Origin: Gamarada debralockiae
Taxonomy: Eukaryota; Ascomycota; Leotiomycetes; Helotiales; Hyphodiscaceae
Length of the DNA: 64,000 bases
Reading direction: 5' to 3'
Assembly: GCA_002803225.1 (NCBI GenBank)
Contig: NXFV01001505.1
Coordinates: 1-64,000, forward strand
This document shows, piece by piece, positions 10,762 through 21,071 of the stretch. The notes below the pieces were generated by a model that did not search any database, had not been told where the DNA came from, and saw nothing but the letters and a program-made list of their open reading frames with translations. The translations under genes were made by a program, and so were the position numbers. The stretch's first letter is position 1. Each line of letters begins with the position of its first letter.

Positions 10762-11460
10762 ATGCCATCGCAACTGAAGCCTATTGTCCTCTGGGGAGGT
10801 GTTGACGGCCCAAATCCTCCAAAAGCCGCTATGGTTCTCGAGGAGCTCAATCTCCCATGGACACCCAAGTATATTCCTCTGACTGAGGTCAAAGGCCCAG
10901 AGTACGAGAAGATCAACCCCAATGGCCGTCTCCCATCCATCGAGGATCCCAACACCGGCATCACTGTCTGGGAATCTGGCGCAATCCTTGAATACCTGGT
11001 TTCTGAGTACGACAAGGAACACAAGCTGAGCTTCCCTGCTGGCAGTCCAGAGTTCTATCATGTTAAACAATGGCTCATTTTCCAAGTGTCAGGCCAGGGA
11101 CCATACTACGGCCAGGCGTACTTTTTTCAACACTACCACTCGGAGAAGGTGCAGAGCGTCATAGATCGGTTCATCAATGAGATTCGCCGAGTCTCCGGTG
11201 TCTTGGACAAGCACCTGGCAACCCACCAGTACCTTGTTGGCAACAAGTGTACATATGCAGATATTGCTTGGATTCCCTGGCAGGTGGGAGTGGCGGGTAT
11301 GGTTGGTGGGGCATTTGATCCTGCGAAGGAGTTCCCAAATCTTCAGGCTTGGCTCGAGAGATTGCAGGCTAGGCCTGCTGTGAAAAAGGTTCTGGAGGAG
11401 AGGGCGGAGAGAATGGCCCAGAGAACTGCTCATGCCAAAAAGGCTGCTGAGAGAAACTAG
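10762..11460 (+). CDS. Glutathione S-transferase, fungal Ure2p-like type
   Basis: A single exon encodes 232 residues with the two-domain GST layout. The thioredoxin-like N-domain holds VLWGGVDGPNPPKAAMVLEE, then NPNGRLPSIEDP with the cis-Pro before SIEDP, and the glutathione-contacting WESGAILEYL. The all-helical C-domain has VKQWLIFQVSGQGPYYGQ, the YLVGNKCTYADIAW N-capping box and FPNLQAWLERLQARP. The C-terminus is rich in Ala, Lys and Glu. Fungal Ure2p-like GSTs conjugate or reduce electrophiles in the cytosol. The length is typical and no defect is seen. Its nearest gene neighbour is the hydroquinone-reductase-like gene on the other strand. Confidence 0.92.
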   Translation: MPSQLKPIVLWGGVDGPNPPKAAMVLEELNLPWTPKYIPLTEVKGPEYEKINPNGRLPSIEDPNTGITVWESGAILEYLVSEYDKEHKLSFPAGSPEFYHVKQWLIFQVSGQGPYYGQAYFFQHYHSEKVQSVIDRFINEIRRVSGVLDKHLATHQYLVGNKCTYADIAWIPWQVGVAGMVGGAFDPAKEFPNLQAWLERLQARPAVKKVLEERAERMAQRTAHAKKAAERN

Positions 11461-11857
11461 AGGGGTTGGGATGTATCGGGTTCGAAAACAAGGGAAGGCA
11501 TGATCGAATTTCCGTTACCGCTGTATATGCCATGCTAGATGCAAGTACAAATCAGATTGCATGTCATCATAGCATTGCACCTCGAGATAAATTAGCAGAT
11601 TATGAGTTAGGCAAGATGGTGGCATTCCCTCACAAATATTGAACGTTTTAACCATTGCCGGGCGTATTTAAATAAAAAAGAAAATAAAAAAAATTATATA
11701 TTTTGGTCTTCTGTACTCCGCTTTGGGGTCCGCGAACAATAGTTTGCGGTATGTTCTTGGGACACTGCCCACGCTGGCTGCATCTTAGAGAAAACATCTG
11801 AAATCAGTCCCTCTTGAGCACACAGGATGCCCTCAAACATATCCATGTGACGAGTGC
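11461..11857. other. Intergenic spacer between converging genes
   Basis: AT-rich 3' regions of the GST (plus) and the small unknown gene (minus) meet here. An A-rich run near 11672-11700 is the only notable feature. Confidence 0.5.
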
Positions 11858-12345
11858 TCAGTAGTAGTACACGCCATCACTATCCAATTTGCCATTCTCA
11901 GATAATTTCCTCAAACACACCTTTACCCTCTCCGCGATTGGCTTGCCAGATTCAGCTCCAAGCGGTGGCCTAGATTTGCTCAGATCTGGGCGCAGCCACG
12001 GCACAGTGCCTTTTCCTTCGCAAGCCTTCCGTATTTCCTCGAACTCAGCATCACCGTATCCGCCTCCTGCGATGACGGCTATGGGCTTGCGACCATACCT
12101 TCGGGATCCGAGATTCTCTAGGTCCCTGGATGGGGGAGGGTTCCCTTCGAGGAGGGATGGGATATCGTTTACTGCGGCATCGGTAGAAGTCAAAACGTGT
12201 ATTGCTATGGAGTGTTGAGTAAGGAGGAAAGCGTTCAGAATGATGAGGTGGACAAACCTTCAAATTCGGGCTTGAGGTGTTCGACCACAACCACCGCAAC
12301 TGCTGGACTTTTGCCGCACAAGACTATGGGAGTGGACTGTGCCAT
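11858..12345 (-). CDS. Small two-exon protein of unknown function
   Basis: Exon 1 (12258-12345) begins MAQSTPIVLCGKSPAVA. A GT-AG intron of 53 bp (12205-12257) joins it in frame to exon 2 (11858-12204), giving 144 residues. Visible features are a hydrophobic start that could be the first strand of a nucleotide-binding fold, the segment KPIAVIAGGGYGDAEFEEIR, KGTVPWLRPDLSKSRPP, and a C-terminal SDGVYYY. I believe similar small proteins occur widely in Pezizomycotina, but I know no function for them. The AGGGYGD stretch resembles a glycine-rich loop without proving a cofactor. The splice sites and uninterrupted frame support a real gene. Confidence 0.75.
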
Positions 12346-12830
12346 AGTTTAACCTGGAGACTCTCTGAACTAGGTATCCTAATAGACGGTGCTGGTGAAC
12401 GAGATAGGCGCGGTTACTTGGCAAACCGAAGATGTTGGATGACGTGAGGCGGGTAATGTGGGTGCAGCTGAAGTCAAAGTTTTGCACATGGCCAGCTGAC
12501 CACTTTAGCGCGGAATCAATATTGCCTGAAATTTAGAGGTATAAATCGGTCACGGAGGTTATTTGACCTGACATTGAAGATTGGTCGTAGAGATACTGGA
12601 GTTCAGTAGTGTATATATACAGGCTCCACTGACTATAGAACTAGGAGAAGAATCAAGTCAAGTTCATCTGAAGAATCACTTCTACAAAGCTCATTTACTA
12701 GCGTTCACTGACCCTGCCATGCCCTACCAAGCCCATATTTCGACAACCAAGTTGAATAAGGTTAAGTGGCATACGTGATTGATGGATCAAAGACGGTGAC
12801 AGTCAATTTACGGACGCATTGGACGACATC
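12346..12830. other. Intergenic spacer
   Basis: No gene, RNA or repeat recognised. Confidence 0.5.
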
Positions 12831-13590
12831 TCAGGCCCAATCATATTCTTTGGACAAAGCGGCAAAGAGGTACAGAGACCTCTTCGTGAGAGTGAAGTCT
12901 TTGAATGCGCAGTAGTTTGTCAAGGCTTGTAGTCGAAGATCTCCAAGCCAGATTCGTCGGTCTCGGCGAGGCCCGTTCTCGAATACCGTTTGCATGCAAT
13001 TTCGTAGGGTAACTTGATTGGTTGCGATCAATGACAGCAAGCTCCTTGTCGGCAGTTGCCAAGTGTTCGACCGCTGATGCTACGACAGGAGAGATTGCGC
13101 TTACGGCTCGTACTGAGATATCCAAGAATCGGTCTTTATATTTCGGAGACGTGTCGATGAACTTGATTTTGACATAGCGGAATGAATATCTTGGGGGCAT
13201 GTAGACATCAGTAGGTAACCAATCAACATTGATGATTTCATCTGGAAGCCAACTAGTACCGATCTGGGTCTTGCATGGAAGTAGCTTCCGTGACATCATA
13301 TGGGGATTTCTCCAAACACGAGACTCAGTCTTGCTGGGGCATCGATATTAACACCATCAACACCTAGATGGAAGGAAAAGTAGCCCACTTGATGAGAGCC
13401 AAAATCTAGAATGAGCTGATCGCCTTTGCCATATGAGGCTAGGTACTTCTTCGATTATATTTGTCTGGGCTGCTTTACATTTGAAGAATGCGTTTGTGTC
13501 CAGCTCAAACTCCATAACTGAAAGCGGACGGCCAAATCCATTCGTGTAGCTCAGGCTTCAGTGACTCGGCCTTTTCCACAAATGCCACAT
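12831..13590 (-). pseudogene. Alpha-L-rhamnosidase (GH78-like) fragment with frameshifts
   Basis: Three minus-strand frames in succession give parts of one glycosidase. The first is GDQLILDFGSHQVGYFSFHL with DAPARLSLVFGE (about 13290-13440). A second frame has YVKIKFIDTSPKYKDRFLD and VRAVSAISP (about 13060-13180). A third frame has TLRNCMQTVFENGPRRDRRI and WLGDLRLQALTNY (about 12860-13010). The last matches the GH78 core around its acidic motif. At least two frame changes separate the pieces, and most of the catalytic domain after LYLFAAL is missing. The order matches the family, so this is one gene that decayed and lost its 3' half. Confidence 0.75.
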
Positions 13591-14541
13591 TAAAAAAATT
13601 TCAGTACTTTCTCGATTGTTTAGTTCCTGGAATTTCGACGACTTCTAATTCAGAAGATGTTAGAGCGTTTTGATAGAGAGAGAGACAAGACAGTATGCGG
13701 TCATCTAAGAAACCAATGAGCAGCTGCGTTTTGCAGGAGAGATAAGTTTCGCTATCCACAACGTTGCTGAGTGACACTATCCTTAACCCGGAGCGAGAGA
13801 TTCGGGGCTTAGTTACTTGTCCTTTAATCTTAAGCGAGGTTTCGGGAGGTTAGTTTTTCGCCGACGGGACTTAGTTTTGAAAAGTGGCGGCGTATCTCCA
13901 TGACCGAAACCCAACCCATCGGTACTCTTTCCAGCGAAGGCTGCTTCACCAGCACCCCTTTCGCCAGCCGAATTAATGCCCAACCAGGGGATGAGTGGAG
14001 GTCTAGATCGGAGGAAACCAGGGTTAACTTGGGACAGAGCCTCGCGGTCTCCGTTACCGAAGCCGGCCCGAATCAAATGCCTCTGAAGTTTCAGCCATCG
14101 AGCTGAGATATACCGAGTCAGTTGGTGGTGCTCATTTCGGACGAACTAATACCGACCCGGTTCCTCTTCCTCACCATCAGCTATTCCCAACTTGACCCAT
14201 TTTCATGTACTTAGATTTACATTCTCCTTGTCTTTCCCCGCTCCCCAACCCCCACAAATTGATGGTGGCGCATGTCCTAGCCCGCATCGATGTTCATGTT
14301 GCAGGTATTGGCCCACCTGAACCTGAGTCAGATGAATTTGAGTGGGACAGCCTAGGAGAGCCCTTAGAAGAGCATAAGGAAGCCAGAGCCGTAGAAAACT
14401 ATAAGGTTGCCTGGATTCCCTTTCTTAGGAATGGTCTTTCTATTCTTAAGTGTCAGAATACTAACAGTTCACGTCAGAGACATTCAGGAGCATACCAAAA
14501 AAAGAACCCCCCCGCTGGAACACATATCCTGAACCAAAATC
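13591..14541. other. Intergenic region
   Basis: Open frames exist on both strands at 13813-14106 and 14205-14612, but none resembles a known family and none has matching splice sites. I see no RNA or mobile element. Confidence 0.45.
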
Positions 14542-16182
14542 ATGGGACGTGGAACCACTGCTGGCACTGCCGTTTTTCTAGCTATTGGAGGTCAGTTAGC
14601 CTAGATTATTGAGATACATATCACCGCTGATGTTTTTCAAGGATTCCTCTTTGGCTATGATAGTGGCATTATCTCCTCTACTATCATCCAGCCTCATTTC
14701 AAACAGTACATGGGCACACCCAACCCCTCCCAGACAGGTGGAATAGTTTCATCCTTTACCGGAGGTGCGATTCCTGGTGCACTTTCTGTAGTCTGGCTGC
14801 CAGATCATTTTGGTCGCCGGAAGACCGTCTTCATCGGAGCCTGCATCTCTGTCCTTGGTTGTGCCCTCCAAGGTGGCGCAAGGAATATTGCAATGATGAT
14901 TGCCGGCAGGTTCATTGCCGGGGTTGCCGTTGGATACTCTCTGCTGTTGTGCCTATGTATTGCGTAAGGCTGCTCTATTAAAACCCGTCACTGCTAATTT
15001 TTTCTATAATCCGAAATCGCAACATCGCGGGATCGCGGAAAGCTCAGTGGTTTGCTTCAATGGATGTTGTCTTGGGGTTTTCTCGTTGCACAATGGCTCG
15101 GATACGGTTGCTTCAAGGTCAATAGCGACTTTCAATGTCAGTATCCATGCTCTCAATATCAAGAACTATCACCGACATTGGACTCAATAGGGCGTTTCCC
15201 TCTTGCATTCCAAGTCATTCCAGGATCTGTAATCGCTTGTGGTATTTTTTTCCTGCAAGAAAGTCCTAGAGTGAGTAATTCGGTATCACCCTTCCGTATC
15301 GCTTTTCTTCACACATATACCAAATAAATTGCGAGCCACTCTGCATAAGCTGTTGGGTCTTGTTCTTCTCCTCTTTATTGCTTTGACGTAATTCTAACTT
15401 CCCGATCCCCTAGTGGCTTATTGAGAAAGATCGACACGAAGAAGCCCGTGCGGTCCTTACAAAACTACATGCCAATGGATTGAACGACGAATTCCTCGAG
15501 CTCGAGTATCGTGAGATCAGAGACACAATCGTAGCTGAGAAGACGACTACAGTTCAGAGATGGGGCGCACTTATCGCGAAACCAAGCTGGCGAAAGCGGT
15601 TGGTTTTAGGTTGCGGAGTGCAGGCATTTAGCCAGCTTTCTGGTATTAATGTGCGTTTCACTCAACACCTCGATACATTGCATCGACTAAATAGAGTTCA
15701 GGTCATCAACTACTATGGCAACGTTATCTACAATATCCTTGGGATTGGCCCAGACCTCTGACAGTAATGCGCTCCGCGCCATGGTCGCCATGAACCTAGT
15801 CTTCTCCCTCTTCTTCACCTTCACTGGCATCATCTCGTGGGTTTATCCGGCTGAGATCTTCCCCATTGAGATCCGCGCCAAGGGGAATTCGATCTCCACG
15901 ATCACGAACTGGTCTTTGAATCTTCTATTTGCACAATGCGCCCCGATCGCATTGTCAAATATGGGCTTCAAGTTCTTTTACTTCTTCTTTGCCTTTAATG
16001 TCGTTGCTACCATCTGTTACATCTTCCTTTTCGCTGAGACGAAAGAGAAGACGTTGGAGCAGATGGATGAGCTGTTTGGTGATCAGCTCGTGCCCCATGC
16101 GTTAGAGGACCCAGAGGGAGCAGCTGCCGCGATGAGCGGGAATTTCCAGCATGTTGCATATTTGGAGACGGGGGAGGCATAG
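14542..16182 (+). pseudogene. MFS sugar transporter, inactivated
   Basis: The exons spell a hexose-type sugar porter. GGFLFGYDSGIISSTI lies near the start, followed by DHFGRRKTVFIGA, GRFIAGVAVG, SGLLQWMLSWGFLVAQWL, FFLQESPR, FSQLSGINVINYYG, WVYPAEIFPIEIRAKGN and the terminal PxETKxKTLEQMD-like stretch. Lesions are visible. One base is missing after GVAVG at about 14935, which shifts the frame. The acceptor of the intron starting near 14966 reads AA where AG is expected (about 15009). Roughly 70 codons of transmembrane sequence are missing between ILGIGPDL and SDSNALRAMVAMN (about 15757), with another frame change. The remaining introns keep normal borders. The gene was recently functional but cannot make a full transporter now. 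Confidence 0.85.
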
Positions 16183-16772
16183 GTATAGCGCTGAAGGATG
16201 GAGTTGGTCAGAAATCGGGTTGTCCCATAGTAGACCCAATTTGGTCAGGCTAAATAGGATTTGGATGAGATCGTTTATCGCTTAGACTTAGTGTTTGTTG
16301 ACTCTATCTAGGGTGCTAGCAACCCCACGATTCTTCCCTCCTTAGTTATCAATATATTCATAATTTTGCCTCACAATATCGTCTGATTCGTTAATAACTC
16401 CATATCGAAGAGGGGGAGAGGGATTTTAAGGCACGCCACTGCCAAACACATTGGGCGGTCTCAATAACGTAGCCGCCTCTAAGAGAAGAAGTCAGATCGA
16501 TCAGGAACATAGCAAAGGTGGACTTGACTGAGAGGGACTAGCATTAGTAATAGCCTGTTCAAAGCTTTCTAACTGCACGAGGGTCGGTGCTAACACTATA
16601 TACACTCTCGAGATCACCTTACCGCGAATCCCAGAGCGCCACGGCCTCTCGTTCCCCTTTCACAGTTCAGGGATTGACTCGGGTCGCCTGTGGTCAGAAC
16701 GCACGACGCCGGCTTTCAACCCTAAAGCTTTTTACTATTCCCACGTAAACATCGCTACGGGTCCATCCCGGC
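16183..16772. other. Intergenic spacer between converging loci
   Basis: No gene or repeat recognised. This is the 3' side of both the transporter pseudogene and the DHA2 pump. Confidence 0.5.
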
Positions 16773-18658
16773 TCAAGCAGCTTCCCCTCTAATGATATCG
16801 AGATCCGACTTCTCAGCTTCCTTCCTGTTATCATAGTTGATGTGCTCAGTGGCAGCCCTACCAGCGTTCTCTGGCTCGGCCTTGGCCCTTTCGACGTCGC
16901 TATTGCCCAGGAGGTCCGCGGCACCCTTTCTACCCTTCTGCTTTCCGCCTTTCCTGATATCCTTCCACTCCATCATAGACGCAGCTAAAATCGAAGCTGC
17001 GCTAAGACCCACCGCAACTAAGAATGTCTTTGTGACGCCGTAGTTGATTGCATTGACCACAATAGGCAGATATTCGGCTGAGACCACACGGCGCAAATCG
17101 GTTGCCCCAGCGTTAACAATAAGTTGGGGTTCCAGCCCAATGACCCCTGTCAGTTTAGAGGCGAGATGAGAAATGAAGAGGTTCTGTCCGACCGAAACAA
17201 AGATAGCACCTCCAAGTTGTTGCGCAAAGAAAATTACCGCCATTCCGGTCGAGATATCGCTTCGTGGAAGGACCGCTTGAGCAGCTAGCGTGGAGGTTTG
17301 CATGGCAACGCCGATACCAAAACCATAAATGCACTGATAGCTAATCCAACGGAGGTGACCAGAAGTAGGAGTGAGGGTGGAAAGCAAGCCAGCACCAATG
17401 GAGGTCAAAAAGGGGGATGTGAGCATAGCTGGAACGTAGTAGCCAATTCGCTGAGTGACGCCACCGGACAAGATGCTCATAAACACAAGGCTCAGAACCA
17501 GAGGGATCGTGCTGATTCCAGAGTGAACAGCCGAATCGCCCTTGACTGCTTGTAGCCAAATTGGGAGAAAGTAAACAATAACCATCATACTTCCAACAGA
17601 CATGACCATGAAAAAGACGCCTCCAGCAATAGACCGTTGAGTGATTATACGAACTGGGACCGTGGCGGTATTAGGATTGAGAATTTGGACGGCGCAGAAG
17701 CCAAGGAAGAGCACAGCGAAGGTAATAAGAAGACCGATGATCTTTGGAGAAGACCAAGAATAGGTCGTACCTCCCCATTGAAGCGCTAGAACGAGGCTGA
17801 TAATACCTGGTATAAATAAAAATGTCCCGACAGGATCAAGACGCCTAATTTCTTCGAAGAGACTAAGATCTTCGCTCTTTGGCGTCTTGATATGCAACAG
17901 GAACACCATTGCAAGAATCGTGAATCCGCCAATTGGTAGGTTGATGTAGAAACACCATCGCCAGGTGACCTTGTCCGTCAAGGTGCCTCCAAGTAGAGGA
18001 CCCAGTACAGAAGAAACGCCAAATGCGGCACTGAACAGGCTGGCAAACATCGGTCGTTTTCGTAGCGGAATCAAGGGAACGAGTATCATCATTCCGCCAG
18101 AGAAGATGCCAGAGGATCCAAGGCCCGCTATAGCACGTCCTACTATCAAGGCCACTGAGTTCGGAGCTGTGCCACAAATCGTAGAGCCAATCTCGAAGAT
18201 GAGGATTGACCCAATAAAGACCCATTTCGTAGAGTGGAATTTGTATACTCTCCCGTAAACAAGGCTTGAAGATGCGCCCGTAAGCAGGTAGGCGCTGCCA
18301 TACCAGCCTACGTCTTGAAGAGAGTGGAACTGGTCAGTAATTTTAGGAATGGCAGTTGCCACAATTGTACGGTCCTAATAGGTGTTAGTCGCGTTTCAAA
18401 GAGAGTTTTGCGTAACCTTACGAGCGCAACGATAAATATGGAAAGGTACATTCCCAGTAAAATGGTCCAGAACTTTACGGTTCTCGGCTTGTAGTTTGTT
18501 TCCGCTTCATCATATCCAGGAGCGAGGTCAGACTGTAACGGTTGTTGAGGCGAAGCCTTGGTGTTCAAAGCAGAAGCAGAGCTTTTTTGCTCAAACCGAG
18601 GGCCGGCTTGCACTTCCGCATTGACGACCGAAACGGAAGAGGGTGGCTCGTGAGACAT
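16773..18658 (-). CDS. MFS efflux pump, DHA2 (14-TMS drug:H+ antiporter) family
   Basis: Two exons (18422-18658 and 16773-18374) with a 47-bp intron join in frame inside IFIVALDRTIVATAIP, the DHA2 motif D1 in the first transmembrane helix. The protein is 612 residues. Other motifs are VGWYGSAYLLTGASSSLVYG (helix 2), STKWVFIGSILIFEIGS, GRAIAGLGSSGIFSGG, the motif C-like VSSVLGPLLGGTLTD in helix 5, and WRWCFYINLPIGG. The N-terminus (about 65 residues) and the Lys/Arg/Glu-rich C-terminus are cytosolic. Such pumps export toxins, drugs or the host's own metabolites at the plasma membrane. It is divergent to the AIF/FSP1-like gene across about 650 bp, so joint regulation is possible. No defect is visible. 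Confidence 0.93.
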
Positions 18659-19311
18659 GTTCAGCACCGAATTTGTGTTGAAGATTGCACGAATAGCTCA
18701 ATTGAAGCGCATAAAATCCTTATCGATAGAATCGAAAATAATTTGGTAAGTGTGCAATGTGAGGTCGAAGAATTTGAGTTCCTCTCTAGGTATTGAGAGT
18801 TTCTGATGAATGGCAAAGCCTTATAGGTGGCCGTAGCTCCATATGAATACTTTGTCTGACCGCCCAAAGTCGACGGGGCTTGCGTGAGCCCAACTGGTCA
18901 CTTAATCCCCTTTTCCGGATTTGCAAGAGAATGTGAAAGCATTGCGAGTTCTAGAAGACTCGGACATATCCATTGTGGTAAATACCTGTCGTCTCGCTAT
19001 TGTCGGGCCCGAACTACAGGACCGAGCCATGAATTTTCTTCTTAAATCGAGACATTCGTACTAGCGAGGGCTTGATAGGGATCCATGACAGCCATGTATG
19101 CTTGCTGAGATCAATGCGTATCGATCTGGATTTGTAATAATGCAAATTGAAAACTATATTGATTTCTGCGTTTGCTTATTGAATTGTTCCCACTTTTCAG
19201 TTTCTTTAAGAAGATCCACAGCCATTCATACTTGCGAATTATCAACTCTGACATTCAGCATCTTTATCTTAGTTGGACGTGGATTTCGCAACTTACGTAG
19301 AACCCACCAAA
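18659..19311. promoter_or_regulatory. Shared divergent promoter region of pump and oxidoreductase
   Basis: This 653-bp gap lies between the minus-strand DHA2 pump and the plus-strand AIF/FSP1-like gene. No gene is recognised within it. The short leader before the oxidoreductase ends in CCACCAAAATG. I cannot assign specific factor sites. Confidence 0.4.
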
Positions 19312-20448
19312 ATGTCCAAGCAGGTCGTGATCCTTGGTGCGGGCTTCGCTGGTATCGCTACAGCCCACAAACTTCTCAAGAACACCACACCCAAATCTAG
19401 AGGCGTTAAAGTCACTCTCGTATCGCCAAACACTCACTTCTACTGGAACCCAGCAGCAGTCCGCGCCATATTGCCCGGCGAGATCCCCGAAGACGAGCTG
19501 TTTACTGCAATTGCACCAAACTTTGCTCATTACCCCAAAGGCCAATTCGAATTCGTTGTTGGGCACGCCGAGGCCGTCAATATTACTGGCCCATCGATCG
19601 CGACAAAGACACATAAAGGAAATATTCAGATTCCATACGACATTCTCGTCATCGCTACGGGCTCGAAGGTCGGCACGCTGCCTATCAAGAATTTGGGAGA
19701 TCAGGAGACCACGGTTGCCGAGTTGCACAAGCTCCAACAGAAGATCAAAGCCGCAAAGGCAATCATCGTTGCTGGCGCCGGTCCTACCGGCGTAGAGACG
19801 ACCGGAGAACTGGGCTCTGCATACGGAGGAAAGAAGGACATTACTTTGATTGCACAGGGCGATCGAATTCTCAACTTCATGCGCAAAGACTTGAGCTCTG
19901 ATGCTGAGTGTGCGCTGAAAAAGATGGGCGTCAAGGTTATGCATAATGTCTCGGTCACTGAGGTCAAGGAAAATGGTGCTCAAACAGACGTCAAGCTGTC
20001 CGACGGGCAGACATTAACTGCTGATGTGTACCTTCCTCTGACAGGCGTTCGGGCGAACACTTCCTTCCTTCCTAAGCAGTGGTTGGACGTGAATGGAAAT
20101 GTCAAAGTGGACCATCATTTGAAAGTGAAAGGCACCAAAGGTGTTTACGCGATTGGGGACGCTTCAGATTTGGAAGGCAAGCACTTGTTTGCTGTTCAGA
20201 CGCAGTTCGCGTATCTAGCTGAAGAACTCGATGCTGTCTTGACAGGCAAGGAAGGCGCGGCTAAGGAGTACGTTGCGGACACGGGCGTCAAGCAAATCAT
20301 CACACTGGGAAAGAAGACAGGGGTTGGTCAGATGGGTAACTGGAAGATTTTCGGCTTCCTTGTCGCGATGATGAAAGGAAAGACCCTCTTCGTGGAGAAT
20401 GGAGCCAAATTAGTAGAGGGGAAGCAGCTAATCCGAGTGAAGATTTGA
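19312..20448 (+). CDS. AIF/FSP1-like FAD-dependent NAD(P)H oxidoreductase
   Basis: A single exon encodes 378 residues from the ATG at 19312; codons upstream in the same frame look like leader. The FAD motif VVILGAGFAGIATAHKLL starts at residue 5. ILVIATGSKVG marks the second FAD contact. The NAD(P)-binding motif AIIVAGAGPTGVETTGELG lies near residue 150, and GVYAIGDASDLEGKHL near residue 278 binds the FAD ribityl end. This layout fits the AIFM2/FSP1 branch, which reduces quinones with NAD(P)H. There is no mitochondrial presequence, and the C-terminus has only a weak hydrophobic patch. It is divergent to the DHA2 pump. A heavily mutated copy lies at 6442-7430, suggesting a past duplication followed by RIP of one copy. 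Confidence 0.9.
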   Translation: MSKQVVILGAGFAGIATAHKLLKNTTPKSRGVKVTLVSPNTHFYWNPAAVRAILPGEIPEDELFTAIAPNFAHYPKGQFEFVVGHAEAVNITGPSIATKTHKGNIQIPYDILVIATGSKVGTLPIKNLGDQETTVAELHKLQQKIKAAKAIIVAGAGPTGVETTGELGSAYGGKKDITLIAQGDRILNFMRKDLSSDAECALKKMGVKVMHNVSVTEVKENGAQTDVKLSDGQTLTADVYLPLTGVRANTSFLPKQWLDVNGNVKVDHHLKVKGTKGVYAIGDASDLEGKHLFAVQTQFAYLAEELDAVLTGKEGAAKEYVADTGVKQIITLGKKTGVGQMGNWKIFGFLVAMMKGKTLFVENGAKLVEGKQLIRVKI

Positions 20449-20715
20449 TTGTGTCGAAATTTGTCGGACTGGTGGAATTTGGACGCAGATGACTTAAGCA
20501 ATTGGTCTGGAGAAGTGCTTCAATTGTTCATTGTTCTACCATCATAGTGGTTACCTAGCCTAATAATACAGTAGACCCTATTCACGTGCTGTACCTTAGA
20601 CTCATGTTCTCTGTACTGTACATCTGAATCCATATTCCCTGTGCTGCACACTGTAGCTGAAAAGGTCCTGCCAACAGGCTTTATGCCTCAGGCAATAGCA
20701 TGACTACGGAGCATA
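20449..20715. other. Short spacer after the oxidoreductase
   Basis: This is an AT-rich 3' region with a degenerate repeat of the form TTCWCTGTRCTG near 20607-20650. No gene. Confidence 0.4.
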
Positions 20716-21069
20716 ACTCTGACAAAATTACGAAGGTTTCTGCAAAAAGTTTTGACCGTACAGGGTATGGGTGCTGTAAGCATGCTATAAGGCCCTAGAA
20801 AGTAGTACCCTAGGAAGATATTGGTGCGCTGAAAGCCCTGGCTTCGATGACCCCGTAGCTCTACCCTGTAAATTTCTGATTAACAGCGACTAAAGAACCG
20901 TAGTTGCCATGCCAGCGCTGTGGCTTAAGCCCTGAGCAAGCGACTCCAGTGAGTAGCTACAGGCGCTTATCTAAGCCTCGAAGAAGCGACTACAGTGCAT
21001 CCGTACGGGGCTTTACACCCTGTACGGTCAAGACTTTTTTGCGGGAACCTTCGTAGGCTTGGTCGGAGT
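20716..21069. mobile_element. MITE with about 55-bp inverted ends and TA target site
   Basis: The left end begins ACTCTGACAAAATTACGAAG, and the right end read on the other strand begins ACTCCGACCAAGCCTACGAA. The arms stay alike through TTTTGACCGTACAGGGT/TCTTGACCGTACAGGGT. TA flanks both sides (20714-20715 and 21070-21071), consistent with Tc1/mariner-type insertion. It is 354 bp long. The interior carries a short repeated unit (AAGCGACTMCAGTG-like at about 20937 and 20983) and no frame. Confidence 0.82.
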
Positions 21070-21071
21070 TA

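Noticed and set aside
14205..14612. Plus-strand frame of 135 codons ahead of the sugar transporter
   Set aside because: It overlaps the first transporter exon in another frame and resembles nothing known.
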